A stretch of 64,000 bases of DNA, from positions 1,193,068 to 1,257,067 of the forward strand of contig NZ_FREX01000001.1 in the NCBI RefSeq assembly GCF_900143565.1. The letters run 5' to 3'. The translations under genes were made by a program, and so were the position numbers. Position 1 is the first letter of the stretch; each line of letters begins with the position of its first letter. Origin of the DNA: Pseudovibrio sp. Alg231-02 (GTDB lineage Bacteria > Pseudomonadota > Alphaproteobacteria > Rhizobiales > Stappiaceae). Positions 25,398 through 33,547 of this stretch are shown in pieces. A model generated the notes under the pieces. It saw nothing but the letters and a program-made list of their open reading frames with translations. It searched no databases and had not been told where the DNA came from.

Positions 25398-26780
25398 GTG
25401 GAGATTGTAGATAGGGGTGACGCGGTTTGCATTGCTGGTGCAGGCCCGGCGGGGCTTGTGATGGCCCGGGCATTACAGCACAACGGCATCGAATGGGATC
25501 AGTTTGACCCAAACCCGGATGTGGGTGGTCTCTGGGACATCAAGCACGATGGTACAGCCATTTATGAGAGCGCGCATTTTATCAGCTCTCGCAGCTTGTC
25601 TGGCTTTGCGGATTTTCCGATGCCAGACCATTTCGCAGATTATCCCAAACACACCGAAATCCTGAAGTACCTGCGCGACTTCGCAGAGGCTTATGGGCTG
25701 CGTGAGAAGATTACCTTCTCAACCAAGATCGAAAAACTGGCCAAGACTGAGAAGGATCGCTGGCAGGTTCATCTCTCCAACGGGGAGTGCCGCGAGTATA
25801 AGGCCGTGGTTTGCGCTACGGGCTCGCAATGGCAGGCCAACATGCCGGAGCTGCAAGGCTCCTTTGATGGTGAGATCCGCCATAGCCAGACTTACAAGAA
25901 CATTCGTGAGTTTGACGGTAAGCGCGTGCTGGTGATTGGAGCGGGCAACTCCGGCTGTGATATTGCCTGTGACGCGGGTGTCTTGGGGGAGAAGGCCTTC
26001 ATCTCCATGCGGCGCGGCTATTACATCATTCCCAAGCATGTTTTTGGCATGCCTGCGGACGTGTTTGCTGATGGTGGCCCTGATCTGCCTGTCTGGATGA
26101 TACGCCCGTTCTTCACGCTGTTGCTGCGTATGTTCAATGGTACGCTGCAACGGTTTGGCATTCCCAAACCGGATCATAAGCTGTTCGAGACCCATCCTTT
26201 GCTCAACACTCAACTGGTGCATTCATTGCAACATGGTGATGTGACTGTGAAGCCGGATGTGGACCATCTGGATGGCTCATACGTGGTGTTTAAAGATGGC
26301 AGCCGGGAAGAGATTGACCTGATCCTGTGCGCGACCGGGTTCAACCAGCAGCTGGACTTTGCGGGTGAGTATTTCAGCTATGAGGGCGGACGGCCCAAGA
26401 TGTTTATTCAGGCAGCCTCCCGCGAGCACAAAAACCTGTTTGGCATCAGCTATATCGAGACCAACTCCGGCGCCTACAAGCGGTTTGACTATATGGCTGG
26501 GCTGGTTGCCAACTATCTGAAGGACCAGCAAGACAATCCATCTCGTGCCAGCCAATTGGACGCAATCATCCGCAGTGAAACGCCGGATCTTTCTGGTGGC
26601 ATCCACTTTTTGAAGACGGACCGCCATGCGGGTTATTGTGATGCCACAGCGCACACCAAGTATGTGAAGAAGCTTTACAAGCGGATGGGCTGGACCTTCC
26701 CGGAGGAAATTCGCTTCAAGCGGGCTGCACCTAAGCCAAAGGGTTCACCGAGCGCAAAGAAAGCGGAGGTGGCAGCATGA
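25398..26780 (+). CDS. Flavin-containing monooxygenase (MymA/BVMO-like)
   Basis: A 460-residue FAD- and NADPH-dependent class B monooxygenase. FAD-binding GAGPAG lies at 14-19, the FMO/Baeyer-Villiger fingerprint FDGEIRHSQTY at 156-166, and NADPH-binding GAGNSG at 181-186. The start is the GTG at 25398, preceded by GGGGAGGG. It is coupled by an ATGA overlap to an SDR gene and divergent from an AraC-family regulator. The set resembles the mycobacterial virS-mymA locus, where MymA acts on lipidic or ketone substrates; the actual substrate here is unknown. Confidence 0.87.
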   Translation: MEIVDRGDAVCIAGAGPAGLVMARALQHNGIEWDQFDPNPDVGGLWDIKHDGTAIYESAHFISSRSLSGFADFPMPDHFADYPKHTEILKYLRDFAEAYGLREKITFSTKIEKLAKTEKDRWQVHLSNGECREYKAVVCATGSQWQANMPELQGSFDGEIRHSQTYKNIREFDGKRVLVIGAGNSGCDIACDAGVLGEKAFISMRRGYYIIPKHVFGMPADVFADGGPDLPVWMIRPFFTLLLRMFNGTLQRFGIPKPDHKLFETHPLLNTQLVHSLQHGDVTVKPDVDHLDGSYVVFKDGSREEIDLILCATGFNQQLDFAGEYFSYEGGRPKMFIQAASREHKNLFGISYIETNSGAYKRFDYMAGLVANYLKDQQDNPSRASQLDAIIRSETPDLSGGIHFLKTDRHAGYCDATAHTKYVKKLYKRMGWTFPEEIRFKRAAPKPKGSPSAKKAEVAA

Positions 26781-27697
26781 GCACTTATCGTTTTCAGGGG
26801 CGTACGGCGGTGATCACTGGTGGTGGTGGAGACATTGCCGGCCACATCGCCACGCGTTTGCATGAGCGGGGAATGAACCTCGTGCTGGCCGACAAAAATG
26901 GCCGGGCTGCGCGGGAACTTCAGGCCCGGCTGGATAACCTGCGGGTTCATGTGTTTGTGGGAGATCTGACACAGCGCGAGGAGATGGAACGTCTTTTGCG
27001 CGAGGTGGAAGAGAACTTTGGCGTGCTGGATGTACTCATCAACAATATGGCGATCACCAAGGTTGATCGCTTTCATGAGCGCACGCCAGAGAGCATTGAA
27101 GAAGAGATCACCATCAACATGATCGCACCGTTGCTGCTAAGCCGATTGGCTGTGCCTTATCTGCTGAAGGGCGATGATCCACGTATCATCACAACCACCT
27201 CTCTTGGTGGCATACAACCGCTTCGCGAAACACCTATTTATGCAGCGACCAAGTTTGGACTGCGTGGTGCCATGCTTTCGTTTGCGCTGGATGAAGACCT
27301 GCATGGCATCAAGGTGAGCTGCGTTCTGCCCACGGCCACAGATACTTACATGCTGCGGCAGGAAGCGTTAGAAGGTGGCAGCGTGCTTAATTTCATCGAT
27401 GAACCGCAATCGCCCAGCGTGGTGGCTGATCAGTTCGTGAAGCATCTGGAAAAACCATGTTTGGAGCGTTACCCAAAAGCCAGCGACTCCTGGCTGACAC
27501 GTCTGGCCATGCTGTTACCCAACATGATGCCTCGTATTCTGCCGTTCTTTGAAAAGAAAGGACGACGAGGCATGGCCAAATATGTGGCTTCACTACGCAG
27601 ACAAGGGCTGCTGGTGGAGGTTGACGGCAAGCTTTATCAGCGGCAACGGCTTTATCTGGACAAGCCGGAAATGGAGCAAGAGCTGGAGAAGAGCTGA
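26777..27697 (+). CDS. Short-chain dehydrogenase/reductase
   Basis: An NAD(P)-dependent classical SDR of 306 residues. The cofactor loop is TGGGGDIAG (14-22), the NNAG-equivalent is NNMA (89-92), and the catalytic residues are S142, Y155 and K159 (YAATK). The C-terminal 60 residues form an extra helical basic tail not needed for the SDR fold, as in SadH-type proteins. Its start overlaps the monooxygenase stop, so the two enzymes probably act in sequence, for example alcohol-ketone interconversion with Baeyer-Villiger or hydroxylation chemistry. Confidence 0.87.
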   Translation: MSTYRFQGRTAVITGGGGDIAGHIATRLHERGMNLVLADKNGRAARELQARLDNLRVHVFVGDLTQREEMERLLREVEENFGVLDVLINNMAITKVDRFHERTPESIEEEITINMIAPLLLSRLAVPYLLKGDDPRIITTTSLGGIQPLRETPIYAATKFGLRGAMLSFALDEDLHGIKVSCVLPTATDTYMLRQEALEGGSVLNFIDEPQSPSVVADQFVKHLEKPCLERYPKASDSWLTRLAMLLPNMMPRILPFFEKKGRRGMAKYVASLRRQGLLVEVDGKLYQRQRLYLDKPEMEQELEKS

Positions 27698-27886
27698 GTG
27701 CCAACGACAGACTGCCAAGAATAAATGCAAGACGCATATTCCTGTAAGGCAAAACGCAAATCACATAACTCAAAGACCTGAGTGTCCTAACTGGCCCCAT
27801 CGTCACATGCAGGATGTCTTAAATGTCACAGTGCACGCATAAGTAGGCCTCTATGGTTGGCATCTAATCTATAACATTGGTGCCTT

Positions 27887-28864
27887 ATGCCTATTTCGAA
27901 TTTAGCCTCATCACCGATCCCCTCCTCCAGTGAACAGGTGCATACTGCGCCTGATGTTCGTCCTTCTGACGCTCAGGAGGTAACTCAGCCGCGTGCAGAA
28001 CCTTCGAAGGACAACAAAACGGGGTATTTCTACGCACCGTTCGCCTCTGACGATATACTCAAAATGGTTTCTGGCACCAATTTATCGAGGGACAAGGCAG
28101 GCAAAGATTTGCGCTCTCTTATTGTTGCGACAAACGCTGACAAGGCTGAACTCGAAATACAGAAGTATCAACTCGCTGAGAAAATGTACCAAGAAGCTGG
28201 TGATCTTGCCTCTGGTTTTAACTCCTACATGGCGGACAATGATCTCTCAGAAGATGGCTTCATAGCCGCGTGTGGTCCTGATAAATTTGAAGACATGCTG
28301 AGTGCTGCAAGTGATCATGCATGGCGTGCTGATGCACTATTGCGAGTCAACGTAATCAGTAACGAGGAAACGGGCATCCTGAGTACGCTGAAAAAGGGCG
28401 AAGACAAGCTCTATATTGCAGGACATGGACTACAGGGTGCAGCAGGTATTACTTCAAAAACGAGCTCAAGCGAAAATGGCTACAAAGTTGCATGGTCTCA
28501 AGACATAGCCAAAGAACTTGCGCATGGAGGGTTAAACAAGTCCTTTTCAGATATTCGCGTGGTATCATGCTTTGGTGCAGATGCGCGATTGCCTACATCT
28601 TTCGCGCCAGAAGATTTGGCAATCGCATCCGAAACAAAAATTAATAGTTTTCTGTTCATCGAAGTAGACAGAGAACAGGCATTTGCTCAATACTTAGCGA
28701 ATGACCTTAAGAAGGCTGGTTTTGAACACCCAGAGGTTTCTGGCTACCATGGCGCAGGAAAAGGTTACTCCGATGACACTCATAATTACCAATCCCTTTC
28801 CACAACACACGGCGAAGAAATGGTAAGAAGTTCATCCGTGCGTCAGGTTTTCATTCCGGTCTGA
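27887..28864 (+). CDS. Putative clan CD (caspase-like) cysteine protease, possible secreted effector
   Basis: A 325-residue protein I cannot place in a named family. The first 45 residues are Ser/Pro/Glu-rich and probably disordered, without a signal peptide. A helical region follows (about 65-155). Then come two strand-plus-catalytic-residue blocks: KLYIAGHG with H180 and DIRVVSCFGAD with C228. A hydrophobic strand ending in HG, and about 50 residues later another ending in Cys, is the hallmark of clan CD peptidases (caspases, gingipains, C80 toxin domains). The RBS is weak and it appears monocistronic. A disordered N-terminus plus a protease core fits type III-type effectors, but secretion is inference. 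Confidence 0.6.
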   Translation: MPISNLASSPIPSSSEQVHTAPDVRPSDAQEVTQPRAEPSKDNKTGYFYAPFASDDILKMVSGTNLSRDKAGKDLRSLIVATNADKAELEIQKYQLAEKMYQEAGDLASGFNSYMADNDLSEDGFIAACGPDKFEDMLSAASDHAWRADALLRVNVISNEETGILSTLKKGEDKLYIAGHGLQGAAGITSKTSSSENGYKVAWSQDIAKELAHGGLNKSFSDIRVVSCFGADARLPTSFAPEDLAIASETKINSFLFIEVDREQAFAQYLANDLKKAGFEHPEVSGYHGAGKGYSDDTHNYQSLSTTHGEEMVRSSSVRQVFIPV

Positions 28865-28872
28865 ATTCGCGT

Positions 28873-30186
28873 CTAAAGCCTGTCCCGCAGGCTGTAGTAG
28901 AGCATGCCCAGAACCATCAGGGGCCATCGTAAATGGCGGCCACCGGGGAAGGCGTGGGTTGGGACTTTTTCCAAGATGTCAAACCGGCTGGCTTGCCCGT
29001 CGATCGCTTCTGCCATGAGCTGACCTGCCAGTGTTGCCATGGCGACACCATGACCGGAGAAGCCGCTGGCGTTGAGCATGTTGGGGGCGAGTTTGGCGAA
29101 GTATGGCATGCGGTTGAGCGTGATGCCCAGCGTTCCGCCCCAGCCGTATTCGATGGATACGTCCTTGAGCTGCGGGTAAACCTGCAGCATAGGTTTGCGG
29201 ACGAAGGCCTTTATGTCGCGCGGGAACTGGAAGCTGTAGCTTTCCCCTCCCCCAAACAAGAGACGGTTGTCTGCGGACAGACGGTAGTAGTTGATCACGA
29301 ACCGAGAGTCTGCCACGGCTACATCATTGGCGATCAGTGAGCGGGCCAAATCTTCGCCCAGTGGTTCGGTGGCAATGATGTAATTGTTGATGGGCATGAC
29401 TCGCGCCGCGACGCGCTTCTCAAGGCTATCAATATAACCGTTGCAGGCAAAGACCACGTAGCGGGCAGTGACTTGTCCATTGGCGAGCTTCAACTTAGCT
29501 GGCTCGCCCTTTTCGACCTCCAGCACCTCTGACTTTTCAAAGATCTGCACGCCAGCATTCTGGCAAGCCTCAGCAAGACCCAGTGCGAAGTTGAACGGAT
29601 GCAGATGAGCTGCCCCCATATCCAGTGTGCCACCATGATACGCCGTTGTATCGAGCATCTCTTGTATTTCGGCAGAGTCTACGAAGCGAAGTTCTTCGTA
29701 ACCGTATGTGTTTGCCAGCTTTTCGGCATAGGCCTTACTGTGGTTCACATAGCTTTGTTTGTGATCTGCGTGGAGAATTCCCGGTTTCAGGTCGCACTGG
29801 ATCTGGTGTTTTGCAATGAGATCTTTCGTCAGGAACTTGGCGGTTTCAGCAAGGTTCCAGAGTTCTTTGGCACACTCCAGACCAACAAGACTTTCCAGCT
29901 CGTCCTGATCTTTCCGCTGGCCGCTGCCGAGTTGACCGCCGTTGCGGCCTGAGGCTCCCCAACCAACACGGTGAGCGTCGAGAAGATGGACTTTGTAACC
30001 ACGTTCAGCCAGATGCAACGCAGAAGACAGGCCTGCATAACCAGCGCCGATGACGCAGACGTCGCAGGTATGCTCGCCTTCCAGTGCGGGAAAGGAGAGA
30101 TGCTTGTTTGCGGTCGCGGTGTAGTAGGAGGCTGGGTATTGGCCTGCCTTATCATTGGCGTGAAGAAAGCCTTGGGAAATAGCCAT
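28873..30186 (-). CDS. FAD-dependent amine oxidoreductase, PuuB/OrdL type
   Basis: A 437-residue DAO-family flavoprotein. It has the N-terminal YPASYYTATAN segment typical of gamma-glutamylputrescine oxidase (PuuB), the dinucleotide-binding CDVCVIGAGYAGLSSALHL, the GWGASGRNGGQ loop, and a C-terminal YGWGGTLGITLNRMPY region. The family oxidises secondary or primary amines such as gamma-glutamylputrescine, yielding aldehyde, ammonia and hydrogen peroxide. A glutamine amidotransferase-like gene lies just upstream on the same strand (61-base gap), which fits polyamine or glutamylated-amine catabolism. Confidence 0.82.
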   Translation of the reverse strand: MAISQGFLHANDKAGQYPASYYTATANKHLSFPALEGEHTCDVCVIGAGYAGLSSALHLAERGYKVHLLDAHRVGWGASGRNGGQLGSGQRKDQDELESLVGLECAKELWNLAETAKFLTKDLIAKHQIQCDLKPGILHADHKQSYVNHSKAYAEKLANTYGYEELRFVDSAEIQEMLDTTAYHGGTLDMGAAHLHPFNFALGLAEACQNAGVQIFEKSEVLEVEKGEPAKLKLANGQVTARYVVFACNGYIDSLEKRVAARVMPINNYIIATEPLGEDLARSLIANDVAVADSRFVINYYRLSADNRLLFGGGESYSFQFPRDIKAFVRKPMLQVYPQLKDVSIEYGWGGTLGITLNRMPYFAKLAPNMLNASGFSGHGVAMATLAGQLMAEAIDGQASRFDILEKVPTHAFPGGRHLRWPLMVLGMLYYSLRDRL

Positions 30187-30247
30187 ATAAGTCCTTGAGA
30201 AGGCTCAGGTTGCAAACCCGAGCCTCTTAAACAGCGCAGGGCAACAG

Positions 30248-30988
30248 TTAGTGCCCTTCTTGCTTTTCTTTCACTGCTGCCTGCTGAATGAAGTTTACGA
30301 TCATGTGTGCGACCTCTCCAATTTGCATGGGCGCTTCCGAGGAGGCGATTGCATGATCGGCGATGTCTTCAGGCAGCGTGTCACCCCGGCGTTCCTTAAA
30401 CAGGGCTACTGAGTAGTCCTTGTTGAACTCCGGATGCCCTTGTAGCGTGAGCGCCCTGCCCTTGTAATCGATCGCTGCAAACTCGCAGAAATCTGAGGAC
30501 GCGATGACCTCTCCATCTGCTGGCAGTTTTGTCACCTGATCCTGATGATAGGCTTCAATGGAAAAACTGGTCAGGCCCTCTGGCACCCAATTGGGATTTT
30601 CCAGGACATAGTAAGTGAAGACGCCACAGCCCCAGCCTTTGTTGGACTTTTCAGCTTTACCGCCCAGCGCTTCTGCAAGGATCTGATGTCCGAAGCAAAT
30701 GCCGACAATTGGCACGTGCTCGTCATAGGCCGTTTTCAGAAATGTCTTAAGCCGGTCGATCCACTCAAGATCATCATAGACACCGTGCTTGGAGCCGGTG
30801 ATCAGCCAGCCGTCGCAGTCATGAACGTTTTGAGGCAGTTGGCCATCCACCACAGGGTAAGACATGTAATGCCAATTGCCCCCCTGATCCTTCAGGAGCG
30901 TTTCGAACATTGACGGGTAATCACCGAATGTCTTGCTCAGGTTCTCGGGTGGTCGGCCAACTTCCAGAATTCCAAGTTTAAAGGTCAA
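30248..30988 (-). CDS. Class I glutamine amidotransferase-like protein
   Basis: A cytoplasmic GATase1-type hydrolase of about 246 residues. The nucleophile elbow is GICFGHQ and the catalytic His lies in LQGHPEF. It resembles the stand-alone GuaA-like amidotransferases that hydrolyse gamma-glutamyl compounds. TTG 30988 is the preferred start because GGAG sits six bases upstream; TTG 31000 is the alternative. Adjacency to the PuuB-like oxidase suggests removal of a gamma-glutamyl group from an oxidised amine, as PuuD does in the Puu pathway, although PuuD itself belongs to a different GATase subgroup. Confidence 0.8.
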   Translation of the reverse strand: MTFKLGILEVGRPPENLSKTFGDYPSMFETLLKDQGGNWHYMSYPVVDGQLPQNVHDCDGWLITGSKHGVYDDLEWIDRLKTFLKTAYDEHVPIVGICFGHQILAEALGGKAEKSNKGWGCGVFTYYVLENPNWVPEGLTSFSIEAYHQDQVTKLPADGEVIASSDFCEFAAIDYKGRALTLQGHPEFNKDYSVALFKERRGDTLPEDIADHAIASSEAPMQIGEVAHMIVNFIQQAAVKEKQEGH

Positions 30989-31104
30989 AGAGCACTCCAA
31001 AATTCAAAGAGGCAAATGCCGCATAATACATCTGATTGGACTACTCAGTTATATCCTGTCGGCTTTGCCTCTGTAAACTCTTGGAGGCCACTTCAGGCAA
31101 AATC

Positions 31105-32019
31105 TCATACCGCTCTTTTGGGCTGTCTCAGTGAGATCGGCTTGTTCAGCTGGAAAGCGGGTAAATGGCTGATGGCCTGCTTCAGAGCTTCCCGTTCCGG
31201 TGTTGCCTCAAAGTCAGGGAGCAGCTCATCAAACCGTGTTTTATCCATCCAATGCGGGGTATCCCAAAGATAGCGCATTTCTAAAAGGTGTTTTGCCATG
31301 GGCCAGAAAGGTCGGCTCAGACGGATCAGCCACCAGCTGAACTGTTTGATGCTCACATTCTGTTTGGTGACTTCTGTGAGTGCTTTGCGGAGTTCATTCC
31401 CCGTCCACGTGTAACCGGGGAATGAGATGTCTTCATAGGTGTTCAACTGGTCTCGCATTTCCAGCAGTTGGACGGCAGCACGCGTCATATCCGGCAAATA
31501 CGCCCATGCGTGGGGTATATCGGTCTTGCCGGGATAGATGAGCTTCCCCTTCTCCAGCTTGGTGGACATGATCAGGTCAAACCAGTTGCCGCTGGCGGAG
31601 GTGTCGATGAAGTCTCCAGCTCTGAGCAAAATGGTCTGCACACCTGATGTTTTGTAGAGGCGTTCCAGTTCTATTCTGATCACACCTAGTTCGTTGGTTG
31701 CTTTTTGAGGTGTTTGCGGGCCAATGGGAGAGCTCATGTTTGGGCCGAAGCAGTAATTGTTGCCCGGGATGATGACTGTGGCTTTAGCATGTTTGGCTGC
31801 TTCAATCACCTTGTGGGTGAAGGGCAACACATCCCGCTTCCAGTGCGGATATTGTGGATTTGCGCCATTCACAATGACATCAACACCTTCTGCAGCTTTT
31901 TTCATGTTTTGGTTTGCACGATCAAAGGCGCGGGTTTCCCAGCCTGCAGCTTCTAACTGCTCAGTCATGTTTTTTGAAAATCTGCCAGAGGCACCTAAAA
32001 TCAAAGCTACGGGTCTCAT
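31105..32019 (-). CDS. NAD(P)-binding extended-SDR/NmrA-like protein
   Basis: A 304-residue Rossmann protein. The cofactor loop is LILGASGRFSKNM at the very start, followed by DVIVNGANPQYPHW and a GNNYCFGP segment where an extended SDR has its active-site region; the YxxxK pair is not obvious. The start is ATG 32019, with AGGAG six bases before it. It is divergent from a LysR regulator that probably controls it. The substrate is unknown. Confidence 0.75.
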   Translation of the reverse strand: MRPVALILGASGRFSKNMTEQLEAAGWETRAFDRANQNMKKAAEGVDVIVNGANPQYPHWKRDVLPFTHKVIEAAKHAKATVIIPGNNYCFGPNMSSPIGPQTPQKATNELGVIRIELERLYKTSGVQTILLRAGDFIDTSASGNWFDLIMSTKLEKGKLIYPGKTDIPHAWAYLPDMTRAAVQLLEMRDQLNTYEDISFPGYTWTGNELRKALTEVTKQNVSIKQFSWWLIRLSRPFWPMAKHLLEMRYLWDTPHWMDKTRFDELLPDFEATPEREALKQAISHLPAFQLNKPISLRQPKRAV

Positions 32020-32165
32020 GACCGCTCCTGTCCAATACTCTTTTCCAAATCGCATATTCTTATCCGAACATCGGTAGTCACGTTTTGGGAATACGCTTTA
32101 GACACGATAGTAGGCGCTCTATTTCCTATGTAAATTCGAATGAAATGCAGGTATGATATTCAATT

Positions 32166-33062
32166 ATGAATAGAAGACTACATCATCTTTCCTGGGATCT
32201 CATTGGTGTTTTTGTAGCGGTTGCGGAGACAGGTAGTCTTTCAGCTGCAGCCAAGAAGATGAACCAGAGCCAACCGACAATTGGGCGACAAGTGAAGGCG
32301 ATTGAGGCGGAGCTGGGCGTCTCGTTGTTTTACCGTCATCAGCGCGGGCTTGGCTTGACAGAGGATGGGGAAGCGTTGCTGCCCCACGCCAAGGCTATGC
32401 ATTCTGCGGCAGCTCAGTTTCTGCTACATGCAGAAGAGCGCAAGCAAAGCGGTTTTGCTGGGCCTGTGCGTGTCACCGCCAGTCAGGTGATCTCTCATTA
32501 TGTGCTGCCAAAGCTTATTGCAGAATTTCGGCAGAACTACCCTGAGATCCAGATTGAGCTTCTCCCTTCTGACGATGCGCAAAACCTGTTGTTTCAGGAA
32601 GCTGACATCGCAGTGCGCATGTTTACGCCGACGCAGCTGGATATTGTTGCCAAGAAGATTGGCGAGACACCATTGGGGCTTTTTGCAAGCCGCGCGTTTG
32701 TAGAGCGGGTTGGCATGCCGAGCACAAGAGAGGAACTCTTAGCGCTTGATTGGATCGGGTACGACAGGTCTGACCTGATCCTGCGCGGCATGCAGGAAGC
32801 TGGCCTGAACGTGGACCGGGACTTCTTTAGTGTGCGGTGTGATGACAGGGTGACTTACTGGGAATTGGTGCGTGCTGGATGTGGGGTTGGTCTTGGTCAG
32901 ATTGGAATCGGCCTTGAGGATGACAGCCTTGTGCGCCTTGATCTGGAGGACCCATTGCCTGCTTTGCCTGTTTGGCTGGCTTCTCCGCACACTCTCAAGC
33001 AAATTCCACGCATAAAGCTGTTTTTTGATTTCTTAGCCGGGAAACTGCCTAAGCTATTGTGA
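32166..33062 (+). CDS. LysR-family transcriptional regulator
   Basis: A 298-residue LysR-type regulator. The N-terminal winged HTH (FVAVAETGSLSAAAKKMNQS, then QPTIGRQVKAIEAELG) is followed by the linker helix and a two-lobed effector domain (from about residue 95, GPVRVTASQVISHYVLP). Arrangement back to back with the NAD(P)-binding protein gene suggests it regulates that gene and itself. The effector is not identifiable. Confidence 0.9.
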   Translation: MNRRLHHLSWDLIGVFVAVAETGSLSAAAKKMNQSQPTIGRQVKAIEAELGVSLFYRHQRGLGLTEDGEALLPHAKAMHSAAAQFLLHAEERKQSGFAGPVRVTASQVISHYVLPKLIAEFRQNYPEIQIELLPSDDAQNLLFQEADIAVRMFTPTQLDIVAKKIGETPLGLFASRAFVERVGMPSTREELLALDWIGYDRSDLILRGMQEAGLNVDRDFFSVRCDDRVTYWELVRAGCGVGLGQIGIGLEDDSLVRLDLEDPLPALPVWLASPHTLKQIPRIKLFFDFLAGKLPKLL

Positions 33063-33547
33063 TTGAGAGGTTCTGGGTGCTGAACCTCACTGGTCCCGTG
33101 TTTTACCCCTAAGAATGCATGGGATAACTTGCCGTAGGGGAAATTATCCCACTATCCCCTTTCGTACACACGCTCACTCTCAAACTTTCGGATATGTTGG
33201 TTTGGAGAGAAACGCTGTGTTCATTGGGAAACTTGCGATTCCGGACAATCAGAATTTTAAGGCGCTGATCTTATAGCGAATGCCTTGGTAAATACACTCC
33301 TGCTATTTTTGCCCCTTTATTTGACAGTACAAGTTCCCGAGATTGCCACATTTTACTCAGGGTGTTTTCTTAGATCCCACAAGAACACCGAAACTTCTTA
33401 GCGGGAACTGAGAGATTACTTGATACCTGTAATGCGTTGTATCTCCTAACCTTTCTGCTTCTCGCAAGAAGACCAAACAAAGCGTGGCCCCTCGAAAAAA
33501 CAAATAAATGAAACTGCGATTACTGTCATAAATCAAGGGAACACGCC
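33063..33547. other. Intergenic region before the type I secretion genes
   Basis: Nearly 490 bases with no credible gene. Two inverted repeats are seen: GAGGTTC/GAACCTC right after lysR (about 33067-33088) and GGGATAA/TTATCCC (33121-33127 with 33144-33150). The promoter of the exporter operon must lie here. No substrate gene for the exporter is present. Confidence 0.4.
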
